Origin: JAAYEL01 sp964345835
Lineage (GTDB): Bacteria; Bacillota; Clostridia; Tissierellales; Peptoniphilaceae
Length of the DNA stretch: 37,906 nucleotides
Assembly: GCA_964345835.1 (NCBI GenBank)
Contig: CAYFSL010000009.1
Coordinates: forward strand, 1-37,906
Direction: 5' to 3'
The position numbers and the translations under genes were made by a program. This document shows, one piece after another, positions 1 through 6,639 of this stretch; the first letter of the stretch is position 1; each line of letters opens with the position of its first letter. The notes under the pieces were generated by a model. The model did no database searches and was not told where the DNA came from. It worked only from the letters and a program-made list of their open reading frames with translations.

Positions 1-61
1 CCTGTCTATCCTTCGTCTCTTTTATTAGTTTGCTATTATCATTATTAGTTGACCTATCCAT
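1..61 (-). CDS. Start of an unidentified gene, cut by the window edge
   Basis: An ATG at 59-61 (minus strand) is preceded by GAAGGAG at 6 bases, a good ribosome binding site. It opens a frame of 20 codons to the window edge, reading MDRSTNNDNSKLIKETKDRQ. The segment is hydrophilic with no signal peptide or membrane segment. Its start overlaps the last 8 bases of the BrnQ remnant (54-356), an arrangement typical of translational coupling. I do not recognise the protein; only the beginning is visible. Its existence as a gene is inferred from the ribosome binding site and open frame. Confidence 0.5.
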   Translation of the reverse strand, partial: MDRSTNNDNSKLIKETKDRQ

Positions 62-356
62 AATATACTCCTTCCATCTTTTTATTGCTTACAAGCTTTA
101 CTAATACCATTACAAGAAAAGCAGGTAGGACCCTAGCTGCAAGATTTCTTGCCCCATCTGTCTTTGCGATAGCAAGTATCCCAAGCACGGGAAATACCAC
201 CGCTGTTACAGCAAATCCAATCAGGGCTGACCACATTGAGCTACCTGCCTGATTAGCTAGCATTGCTGGGAATATTAAATTGCCAGAACCAAAAAACATG
301 GCAAAAAGCATAAAGCCTATGCTTACAAAAGCCTTTTTTGATATTTTTTCATTCAT
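54..356 (-). pseudogene. brnQ: BrnQ-type branched-chain amino acid carrier, N-terminal remnant
   Basis: The first ~75 residues match the start of BrnQ (LIVCS family, sodium-coupled Leu/Ile/Val uptake): a short charged N-terminus, then the signature FMLFAMFFGSGNLIFP and a second membrane segment ending near AARVLPAF. BrnQ is normally ~430-450 residues with about 12 membrane segments; this frame stops at 100. The last ~23 residues (a hydrophobic stretch, then KLVSNKKMEGVYYG) do not continue the BrnQ sequence I expect after this point. They could be the native C-terminus joined by an internal deletion, or unrelated sequence. A good promoter lies upstream (508-536). The ribosome binding site is weak. 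Transport activity is very unlikely. Alternative: a genuine small two-segment membrane protein derived from BrnQ. Confidence 0.75.
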
Positions 357-507
357 AATTAAATACCGAACGCTGAATTATCGTAGGACTATATATTCAT
401 AAATACTAAGCATCAAGTGATGAAAAAGACAATGAAACGTGAGATAATCCAGGTTCACCCTTTCATAGAATATTAAATATACATAATTTTAATTGCATAT
501 TATTCTA

Positions 508-536
508 ATAATAAGGTTTTTTGTTAAATATGTCAA
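508..536 (-). promoter_or_regulatory. SigA-type promoter for the brnQ remnant
   Basis: TTGACA (531-536) and TATTAT (508-513) are separated by exactly 17 bases on the minus strand. The -35 box directly abuts the stop codon of the upstream nucleotidase gene (stop at 537-539). The transcript would have a leader of about 145 bases before the ATG at 356. I see no clear riboswitch or T-box in that leader. Confidence 0.65.
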
Positions 537-2372
537 TTAGCTATTATAATAAATAAGGTCGATAATGCTCATCCCCTCATCAACCTGCTTAATAGTCCTA
601 GAAAAGTTGTCTTTAATGTTTAAATATTCTTCTTTACTAAGGGTTTCATAAATGTTTTTGCTTACACAATGGTCAATGCTTCCATCAGAATTTTTAGGAA
701 GGAAAATAATCCCCTCATTTATCATCTCTATAGCCTTGTCCCTAACTACAAAATTCATAGGATAAGTCCTTATCCTCCACCTGGTCAATTTCTTAGGCCA
801 GTAGATACCACTAGGTAGTTCTCTCAAATATTTAATTGCTAAGCTCCTAATGCTCCCCCTAACTCCCAAACTCTTATCGGTCATGGATGACCATAAAAGA
901 GGAAATTCCCTGCCATGAAGAGGACCCTCATCGGAAGTTAAAAAATCCATCCTGTATTTGTTCAGTCCAATTGTAAGGGTGTCAGTATCCTTTATCGGCC
1001 TTCCATCCAAGTAATAGAGGTCCCTTACCCTTGATCCCATTGGCTTTGTTATGTCTAGACAATATGAGATGTTTCCGAAGATATCGAAGGTAGAATATTT
1101 AAATTTCTGCCTCTCCCTATCAAAGCTCACATAGATATCCCCCTGCTTGCTCTGGTTAAAATATCCCGCAGACCACTCCATATAGTCTTTTAAGTCTCTT
1201 CCAGTTATTTGATACTTGGATATATCTCCACCTGAATATGAATAGCTATTATATATATGCTTTCTTTTTATCCTCCCTTTCGGCATTATAGGGTAGGAAT
1301 TATCAAAGTGGGAGGCAACTACATCTGCCTTACTAAAATGAAGCATGACCTCTAAAAAGAAGTCGGATACCTCACTTTCACCAACTCTTGTCTGTGGTAT
1401 CCCCTTTATCTCATCTTTTGGCGTAAGGGCTTCTCCCTTGACAAAGGCGACATACTCATTGGCAAAGTCCCTAAGCTCATCGTGGTAGGGTTTAAGAAGG
1501 GCCTCTAATTCTAGGTCAGACTCAACGGTCTCATCAACCTCTATAGCCGATGCCTCAACCTTAATTAGTTTTTTATCCTTGCTGGTGTCAAAGGTTAGGT
1601 CTATCCTATTGACAACCTCTCCCCTAGACCCTGGTTCAACATAGACGGTATTTCTTAAATTAAGCTTATCTATCACCCTATGCATATGGCCTCCGAAAAT
1701 TGCATCTATCCTCTCGCTTCCTTTTACCTTATATATCAGGTCTCTGACTCCAGTGTTGGGGATATTGTTCTCGTTGTTGTCACCCATATGAAAGACTCCG
1801 ACAAGGGCATCCAGGTCCTCATTTTCAATCTCATGAAGAATACGACTTAGTTCCTCATCGGCATCAGTAACAAGGTAATCATCTAGGTTGCCCCTCTTGG
1901 CTTCAAAATGCCTTACCAGAGGGGTGTTTAAGGATATAAAGCCAACTTTAATATCACCAAAGTGCTTTATATAAAAGGAGTTCATGACCCTGTATCCGTT
2001 CTTGTCATAAAGGTTACCCATCATGGAAATCCCCTTAAATTGCCTAACAACCTTCATCAACCTTTCCATACCAAAATTGAATTCATGGTTTCCCATATTA
2101 TAAATCTCATATCCAATGTGATTTAGGGCTATAACCCCTGGAGATATTTCCCTATCTATAAAGGTCTCGGCATTATTGCCCTGAATAAGGTCTCCACAGT
2201 CAATTATCATGGTATTGGGATTTCCTTCTTTTATTTTCTTGTAAATTGTACTAACTCTTGAAAGTCCACCCTTTTTTACAGGCTCATCTTTTGAATAATC
2301 CCAGGGCTGGTAAAAGCCGTGGACATCAGAAGTAGCCAAGAGGGTGACTTTAACTATATTTGAACCGTCCAT
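537..2372 (-). CDS. UshA/YfkN-type metallophosphoesterase, 5'-nucleotidase or cyclic nucleotide phosphodiesterase
   Basis: A 611-residue two-domain enzyme. The N-terminal calcineurin-like domain carries the two-metal site: DVH (16-18), DCGDLIQGN (58-66), GNHEFNFG (94-101), FHMGDN (around 195) and GGHMH (227-231). The C-terminal part (about 330-500) fits the 5'-nucleotidase substrate-binding domain. The family hydrolyses nucleotides, 2',3'-cyclic nucleotides or UDP-sugars. Most relatives are exported or wall-anchored, but this one has no signal peptide and no sorting signal, so a cytoplasmic role is likely. The start follows AAGG at a suitable distance and lies 11 bases after the fused gene at 2384-4021, so they are probably cotranscribed. 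The exact substrate cannot be read from sequence. Confidence 0.88.
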   Translation of the reverse strand: MDGSNIVKVTLLATSDVHGFYQPWDYSKDEPVKKGGLSRVSTIYKKIKEGNPNTMIIDCGDLIQGNNAETFIDREISPGVIALNHIGYEIYNMGNHEFNFGMERLMKVVRQFKGISMMGNLYDKNGYRVMNSFYIKHFGDIKVGFISLNTPLVRHFEAKRGNLDDYLVTDADEELSRILHEIENEDLDALVGVFHMGDNNENNIPNTGVRDLIYKVKGSERIDAIFGGHMHRVIDKLNLRNTVYVEPGSRGEVVNRIDLTFDTSKDKKLIKVEASAIEVDETVESDLELEALLKPYHDELRDFANEYVAFVKGEALTPKDEIKGIPQTRVGESEVSDFFLEVMLHFSKADVVASHFDNSYPIMPKGRIKRKHIYNSYSYSGGDISKYQITGRDLKDYMEWSAGYFNQSKQGDIYVSFDRERQKFKYSTFDIFGNISYCLDITKPMGSRVRDLYYLDGRPIKDTDTLTIGLNKYRMDFLTSDEGPLHGREFPLLWSSMTDKSLGVRGSIRSLAIKYLRELPSGIYWPKKLTRWRIRTYPMNFVVRDKAIEMINEGIIFLPKNSDGSIDHCVSKNIYETLSKEEYLNIKDNFSRTIKQVDEGMSIIDLIYYNS

Positions 2373-2383
2373 AATTAACCTTT

Positions 2384-4021
2384 TTATCCCTTATTAGCTC
2401 TTAGGAAATCTAGAACTTCAAGTGGATTATCCTTGGCCTTTACCTTCTTAAAGATGGCCTTTATAATCCCATTTTCATCAATTACATAGGTATCCCTAGA
2501 AACACCCATAGCCTTCTTACCAAACATATTCTTTTCAACCATTACCCCGTAAAGTTCGTGGACTTTTTTGTCAGGGTCGCTCAACAGGTTAAAGTTCAAG
2601 CCATACTTTTCTATAAACTTTTGGTGAGAGCCTAGCTTGTCCCTACTTACCCCCAAGACTATAGCATTTTCCTCTTTCAATTCCTCATTAATATCCCTAA
2701 ATCCACAGGCCTGGTTACTACAACCTGGCGTATTGTCCTTGGGATAGAAATAAAGGATTACGGTCTTTCCTAGGTAATCCTCTAAGGATATATTATTACC
2801 ATCTTGATTTTCTAAGGCAAATACTGGTGCCTTATCTCCAACTTTTAACATTTTTACCCCCTTTTCTAGGTCGAGAAGCCTTTCTTTCCTCCAGGCCCCG
2901 CCTAAGTAATTTCCAATAGTTCCAGAAGTATTTACCACCCTGTGGCAGGGAACTATGATTGGAAGCCTGTTATTAGCCATAGCTCTTCCAACTGCCCTCC
3001 AGGCCCTCTCATGGCCTCCTAGCTTAGCTAAGTCTTTATAGCTTATCCTTTGCCCGTAGGCTAGGTCTTGGAGAGTTCCATAAACACTTCTTTCAAAGTC
3101 ACTTCCGTAAATTTTTACAGGTAAATCAAACTTTTCTCTTTTCCTATCCAAATAATCTAAAATTTGCCTTTTAGCTTCCGCTAAAATTTCATCCTCATAA
3201 CTAAAGCAATAGCTATCGATATCATCATAATCGTAATATTCAAAGGACACCCTTATTATAGCCTTAAAGTCACTATAAATATAGATTTGACCCAGGCTTG
3301 TTTTTACTTCACTATAACATATAAAGCTTTTTTTAGCCCCTAGTTTCTCCTTAAGCTCTTCAAGAGCTATCTGACCAAGGCCTCCACCCTTATCTATGCT
3401 TATAAAGCCTATTGGAGGATCATATAGGCTCGACCTAATTCTCGTTATCTGTCCAAGCTCACCCATGCTTATATATAAAATTTCCCTTGTAGGAAAGCTT
3501 TCTTCAATCTTTTTAAGGTATAAAAGCTTATCTAAAATGGATTTTTCGCTAGCATCCTCATCTACTATTTTAATAATAGCAGGAGAAAATTTATCGGCCC
3601 TTTTACAAAATTCGTAGAGTTCCTTACAGCTTAGGGCTATTTTAGGTCTATGAACCGATAAGATGGTCAAAATCCCCCTGTCCCTATAAAGGTCTGATAG
3701 GAGGCTGAGTTCATAATTGCCTAGTGAATTTTGTTCAATATCTATATAGTCAATAGGGAGATTCAAAAAGCTTTTTACCAGGTCATAATAATTGTCACCC
3801 TGGTACTTACCCAGTTCTCTATATGTTCTAAGAGTCAGAATTATTTTTATATCGCTTATCTTTCTAATAGCCTTGATAAGGTCTTCAAGCTCTTCGTAAC
3901 CTAAGTTATTTAGATAGTCCACCCTCAGTTCAACTAAATCAATATCATATTCAAGGGCTCTATTCAGCTGATTTAGAGCATCTTCTTTGTCAAAGGCCAG
4001 GATACTTACAACAGTCTTCAT
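2384..4021 (-). CDS. aroD: Triple fusion: type I 3-dehydroquinate dehydratase (AroD), O6-alkylguanine-DNA alkyltransferase (Ogt), Bcp peroxiredoxin
   Basis: One open frame of 545 residues holds three complete enzymes. Residues 1-228 are type I dehydroquinase (third shikimate step): ELRVD (31-35), R65 and E69, H124, Schiff-base K151, SMGELG with R195, and GQ (216-217). The serine of the usual S-A-P-G-Q loop is glycine here. Residues ~230-388 are Ogt/MGMT: N-terminal ribonuclease-like fold, RAVG, acceptor Cys359 in PCHRV, then NYLGG and a normal LLDLE end. Residues 391-545 are a full-length Bcp/PrxQ peroxiredoxin with peroxidatic Cys434 and resolving Cys439. The start follows GGAGAT and sits 18 bases after the HAD gene. 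No start codon exists at the AroD/Ogt junction, but the Bcp part begins with ATG behind its own AAGGGGG. AroD is the only pathway step missing from the aro operon at 30-36.6 kb. Confidence 0.92.
   Translation of the reverse strand: MKTVVSILAFDKEDALNQLNRALEYDIDLVELRVDYLNNLGYEELEDLIKAIRKISDIKIILTLRTYRELGKYQGDNYYDLVKSFLNLPIDYIDIEQNSLGNYELSLLSDLYRDRGILTILSVHRPKIALSCKELYEFCKRADKFSPAIIKIVDEDASEKSILDKLLYLKKIEESFPTREILYISMGELGQITRIRSSLYDPPIGFISIDKGGGLGQIALEELKEKLGAKKSFICYSEVKTSLGQIYIYSDFKAIIRVSFEYYDYDDIDSYCFSYEDEILAEAKRQILDYLDRKREKFDLPVKIYGSDFERSVYGTLQDLAYGQRISYKDLAKLGGHERAWRAVGRAMANNRLPIIVPCHRVVNTSGTIGNYLGGAWRKERLLDLEKGVKMLKVGDKAPVFALENQDGNNISLEDYLGKTVILYFYPKDNTPGCSNQACGFRDINEELKEENAIVLGVSRDKLGSHQKFIEKYGLNFNLLSDPDKKVHELYGVMVEKNMFGKKAMGVSRDTYVIDENGIIKAIFKKVKAKDNPLEVLDFLRANKG
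2849..2862 (-). promoter_or_regulatory. Internal ribosome binding site and ATG for separate Bcp translation
   Basis: Inside the fused frame, the minus strand reads AAGGGGGTAAAAATG, with the ATG at 2849-2851 coding Met391. A Bcp protein started here would be 155 residues, the normal family length, and would begin MLKVGDKAP, a typical Bcp N-terminus. The preceding Ogt domain ends where Ogt proteins usually end. The site therefore looks like the original start of a stand-alone bcp gene now read through from ogt. Whether it is still used is inference. Confidence 0.6.
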
Positions 4022-4039
4022 AAAGGTATCTCCACAAGC

Positions 4040-4834
4040 TTATTCTTCTATAACTCCATATTTGACCAAGGCCTTGTAAATGCCATCATCATCTACACTG
4101 GCAGTTACATAATCGCTAGCAAGCTTTGCTTGGTCAACCGCATTGCCCATGGCGATTCCATAGCCAACGTATGAAAGCATATCGGCATCGTTACCACCAT
4201 CTCCAAAGGCCATACACTCTTCTCTTTTTATTCCAAGCTTGTTTATAAGTTTTTCGATAGCCTTATCTTTGCCCCCCTCTTTTGGAATTACATCTGTGAA
4301 ATGCTCATTCCACCTAACCCCCTTTAAATTGGGTGCCTTAGCAAAGAAATCTTCTTCCTCGTCTACAGAAATATAGGGAGAAATCTGGTAGGTTGGGTTT
4401 TTCCTGGTTCTTTCTACATCATCTATCTTGAAATTGTCTATGGTTGCCCCCATAAGGTCCATGAAGTCTTCCATCCTCTTATTTGTCAAATTTACATAAT
4501 TATATTCCATCTCTGAAAAAGATGTAGCTATCTTGTTTTCCTCAATATATTCTACAATATTTTTCAAGTCATCTTCTGGGAGTGGCATGTCATGGATTAC
4601 CTCTCCCTCGTAAACTATATATTGGCCATTAGTGTAGATAAAGCCATCGAAGTCAAAATCCAGCTTATCCAAAATCCTCTTGAAGGATATAGGTGGCCTT
4701 CCAGTAGCCACAAAAACTTTTACCCCCTTGTCCCTAAGCTTATTTAGTGCCAGCCTAGCTGACTTAGGCATCTGGTGGGTCGAAAAACTCAATAAGGTCC
4801 CATCTACATCAAAAAATATAGCCTTTATCATCAT
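4040..4834 (-). CDS. Cof-type HAD-IIB phosphatase
   Basis: A 264-residue HAD hydrolase of the Cof/YwpJ type. Motif I is DVDGT (9-13) with the nucleophile Asp and the general acid; motif II lies in VFVATGRPP; motif IV is GDGGNDADML near the C-terminus; the region between is the C2 cap domain. These soluble enzymes dephosphorylate sugar phosphates, nucleotides or cofactors such as FMN and pyridoxal phosphate; the substrate cannot be predicted. Two adjacent ATGs follow GAGGGGGT; the second (4831) has the better spacing. TATAAT lies upstream but with no convincing -35 box. The gene probably heads a transcription unit with the AroD-Ogt-Bcp fusion and the nucleotidase. Confidence 0.9.
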   Translation of the reverse strand: MMIKAIFFDVDGTLLSFSTHQMPKSARLALNKLRDKGVKVFVATGRPPISFKRILDKLDFDFDGFIYTNGQYIVYEGEVIHDMPLPEDDLKNIVEYIEENKIATSFSEMEYNYVNLTNKRMEDFMDLMGATIDNFKIDDVERTRKNPTYQISPYISVDEEEDFFAKAPNLKGVRWNEHFTDVIPKEGGKDKAIEKLINKLGIKREECMAFGDGGNDADMLSYVGYGIAMGNAVDQAKLASDYVTASVDDDGIYKALVKYGVIEE

Positions 4835-4920
4835 TACCCCCTCATTTCAAATTATCTTTACTTATTATTATACCCAAGTATATCTAAATGAGCTAAAATA
4901 AGCCACTTGATTCCAATTTT

Positions 4921-4975
4921 CAAAATAAAAAGGTAGCGTCACAAAAAGATTTCAATCATCCTTGGACGCTACCTT
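4921..4975 (-). terminator. Rho-independent terminator after the DUF1622 gene
   Basis: An 11-bp perfect inverted repeat, AAGGTAGCGTC (4930-4940) and GACGCTACCTT (4965-4975), with partial pairing continuing inside the loop (AAGGAT with ATCTTT). On the minus strand the stem runs into TTTTTATTTTG. It closes the tadA-dnaE-pfkA-pyk-CofE-DUF1622 operon. Confidence 0.85.
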
Positions 4976-5029
4976 GAATTTATTCTTAGCAGATTAACTA
5001 TAGAATCCTTTTAAGAAATTCTCCTCTTA

Positions 5030-5374
5030 TTACTCAACATTAGCCTCTTGCTTCATTTCCCAATGAATTGCAAAAGTTATTATCAACCTTAAGACCACAA
5101 CCAATCCGACAACTATAAGCTCTGAAAAATCATTGATTACTACAGTCTTAAGTACTTCTGCCCCCAACTTAAATTGTAGGGCAGTTGATAAAGACTCCGC
5201 TAAGAGGAACTTGAATTCAAAATCCCTGAAGTCTAACTTGACTTTTGCCAACCTAATTAAGGCCTTAATACTTCCATACACTATGAAAATCACCCCGATT
5301 AATTCCAGAACGACAATCATAAGCTTTGATATAACAAATAATACGCTTTCTAACGAGTGTATCACTAAATCCAT
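5030..5374 (-). CDS. DUF1622 family small membrane protein
   Basis: A 114-residue protein with a hydrophobic N-terminal segment (about 10-37), an amphipathic middle (VKLDFRDFEFKFLLAESLS), and a C-terminal hydrophobic segment (about 84-104) followed by a charged tail. The stretch LQFKLGAEVLKTVVINDFSE and the layout match the DUF1622 family as I remember it. The function of the family is unknown. The gene starts 11 bases after the CofE-like gene ends, so it is the last gene of the glycolysis/dnaE operon and is followed by a strong terminator. I infer no specific role. Confidence 0.72.
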   Translation of the reverse strand: MDLVIHSLESVLFVISKLMIVVLELIGVIFIVYGSIKALIRLAKVKLDFRDFEFKFLLAESLSTALQFKLGAEVLKTVVINDFSELIVVGLVVVLRLIITFAIHWEMKQEANVE

Positions 5375-5385
5375 TTTTTCTCCTA

Positions 5386-6570
5386 TTACTCATTAGAGTA
5401 ATTGTCAAAGTATCCCTTTATATAGACTACTGGCGTACCCTTATCTCCAGACCCGCTCATCAAGTCGCAAAGAGACCCTATAAGGTCGGTAAGGTTTCTT
5501 GGTGTTGTGCCTAACCTTTCCGCCGTATCTGCTGCAAGGTCTTTACTCTCTATCTTGTCTTTCATAGCCTTTATAGCTTCTTCTCCAGACAAGTCTTTTA
5601 GTTCATTATCAGCCAAATACTTTAACTTTATCTCATTCGGTATTCCTTCAAGCCCATCAGTATATCCAGGTGAAACAACTGGGTCTGCAAGCTCCCAGAT
5701 CCTTCCTACCGGGTCTTTAAAAGCACCATCACCATATACTAGGGCTTCTATCCTAACCCCTACTTTTTCTCTTATGGCTTCTTGTAGGTCATTTACAAAT
5801 TTTTTAGCATCTCTTGGAAATAGTTTTAATCCATTTTCTGATGAAAGATTTGATCCATATAAACCATATTCAGGGTTATATCCTGAACCATCTACAGGAG
5901 CACTCATAAGGTCTCTTAAGGAGTAAACATTCTTAATTCCTTTTTCCCCGAAGAATTCTTTTAGGTATTCCTCATCATGGATATTTGCAATCAAAATAGA
6001 TTCAGACCTCTTTGCAATATCTTCTAGGTTATTACTAAAAAAGATTTGGATGTTGTTATCTACCGCCAAAGACTTATATAAGTCTACATAGTCTACAGAT
6101 GTAAATGGGTGGATATACATCTTACCAAAGATATCTATATAGTCTTGTTCGGTAAGGGTGTCCTGGTAGATATTGACATTACTCCTCATTATTTCATACC
6201 TATCCATAATGCTATTTCCCACCTCGTCTGATGGGTAGGAAAGGAAGATATCCACTTTTTTCCCAGTCCTTGCTATTGCCTTAAGGATATTTGAGAACCT
6301 GTTTCTACTTAAGATTGGGAATACTATGCTGATTTGGTCTCCAAATTTATCATTGACGTCTTTGACTATGTCTTCAAGGTCAACATAATTGCCTTGGGCC
6401 CTTGCAAGAAGAGATTCTGTAACCCCAATTACATCCTTTTCCTCAACCCTAATATTTTCCTGTTGAACGAACCTAGCAAATACATCCGCTATTGTTTCGA
6501 CCAAGTCATCTCCGCTCTTGATAATGGGTAATCTCAGCCCCATTGCATTTGTCCCAATAAATCTTTCCAT
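5386..6570 (-). CDS. CofE/FbiB-like protein (annotated in relatives as coenzyme F420-0:L-glutamate ligase)
   Basis: A 394-residue protein from the ATG at 6570, which follows AAGGAG by 6 bases; an upstream in-frame extension to 6627 only translates a hairpin and is not used here. The N-terminus (GLRLPIIKSGDDLVETI, then KDVIGVTESLLARAQGNYV) matches the CofE fold, where the enzyme adds glutamate to F420-0 using GTP. It is longer than classical CofE (~250 residues) and belongs to the larger clostridial form with sequences such as FPILSRNRFS and LSYPSDEVGN. No other F420 gene is in view, and such bacteria are not known to make F420, so its real activity may be a different amide ligation. It lies between pyk and the DUF1622 gene in one operon. 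Confidence 0.7.
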   Translation of the reverse strand: MERFIGTNAMGLRLPIIKSGDDLVETIADVFARFVQQENIRVEEKDVIGVTESLLARAQGNYVDLEDIVKDVNDKFGDQISIVFPILSRNRFSNILKAIARTGKKVDIFLSYPSDEVGNSIMDRYEIMRSNVNIYQDTLTEQDYIDIFGKMYIHPFTSVDYVDLYKSLAVDNNIQIFFSNNLEDIAKRSESILIANIHDEEYLKEFFGEKGIKNVYSLRDLMSAPVDGSGYNPEYGLYGSNLSSENGLKLFPRDAKKFVNDLQEAIREKVGVRIEALVYGDGAFKDPVGRIWELADPVVSPGYTDGLEGIPNEIKLKYLADNELKDLSGEEAIKAMKDKIESKDLAADTAERLGTTPRNLTDLIGSLCDLMSGSGDKGTPVVYIKGYFDNYSNE

Positions 6571-6615
6571 AAATACTCCTTGTAAAATAAACTGTTCTTC
6601 CAGTTCGATATGTAG

Positions 6616-6633
6616 GTCAGCTTTCAAGCTGAC
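6616..6633. repeat. Perfect hairpin between pyk and the CofE-like gene
   Basis: GTCAGCTTTCAAGCTGAC is an 8-bp perfect inverted repeat with a 2-base centre, just after the pyk stop codon. On the minus strand it is followed by CTACATATC, not a T-run, so it is not a good terminator. It may protect or separate the mRNA segments of the operon. Confidence 0.6.
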
Positions 6634-6639
6634 TTTATA

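Noticed and set aside
357..500. Possible T-box leader before the BrnQ remnant (AGGGTGAACC resembles AGGGTGGAACC)
   Set aside because: The leader is only about 145 bases, the motif is incomplete, and no terminator/antiterminator pair follows it. BrnQ genes are often amino-acid-regulated, but the sequence does not support a T-box here.
2384..4021. Sequencing frameshift creating an artificial AroD-Ogt-Bcp fusion
   Set aside because: All three domains are in the same frame with intact motifs and sensible linkers. A single base error would more likely break than join frames. Loss of a stop codon by substitution remains possible and is listed as a check.
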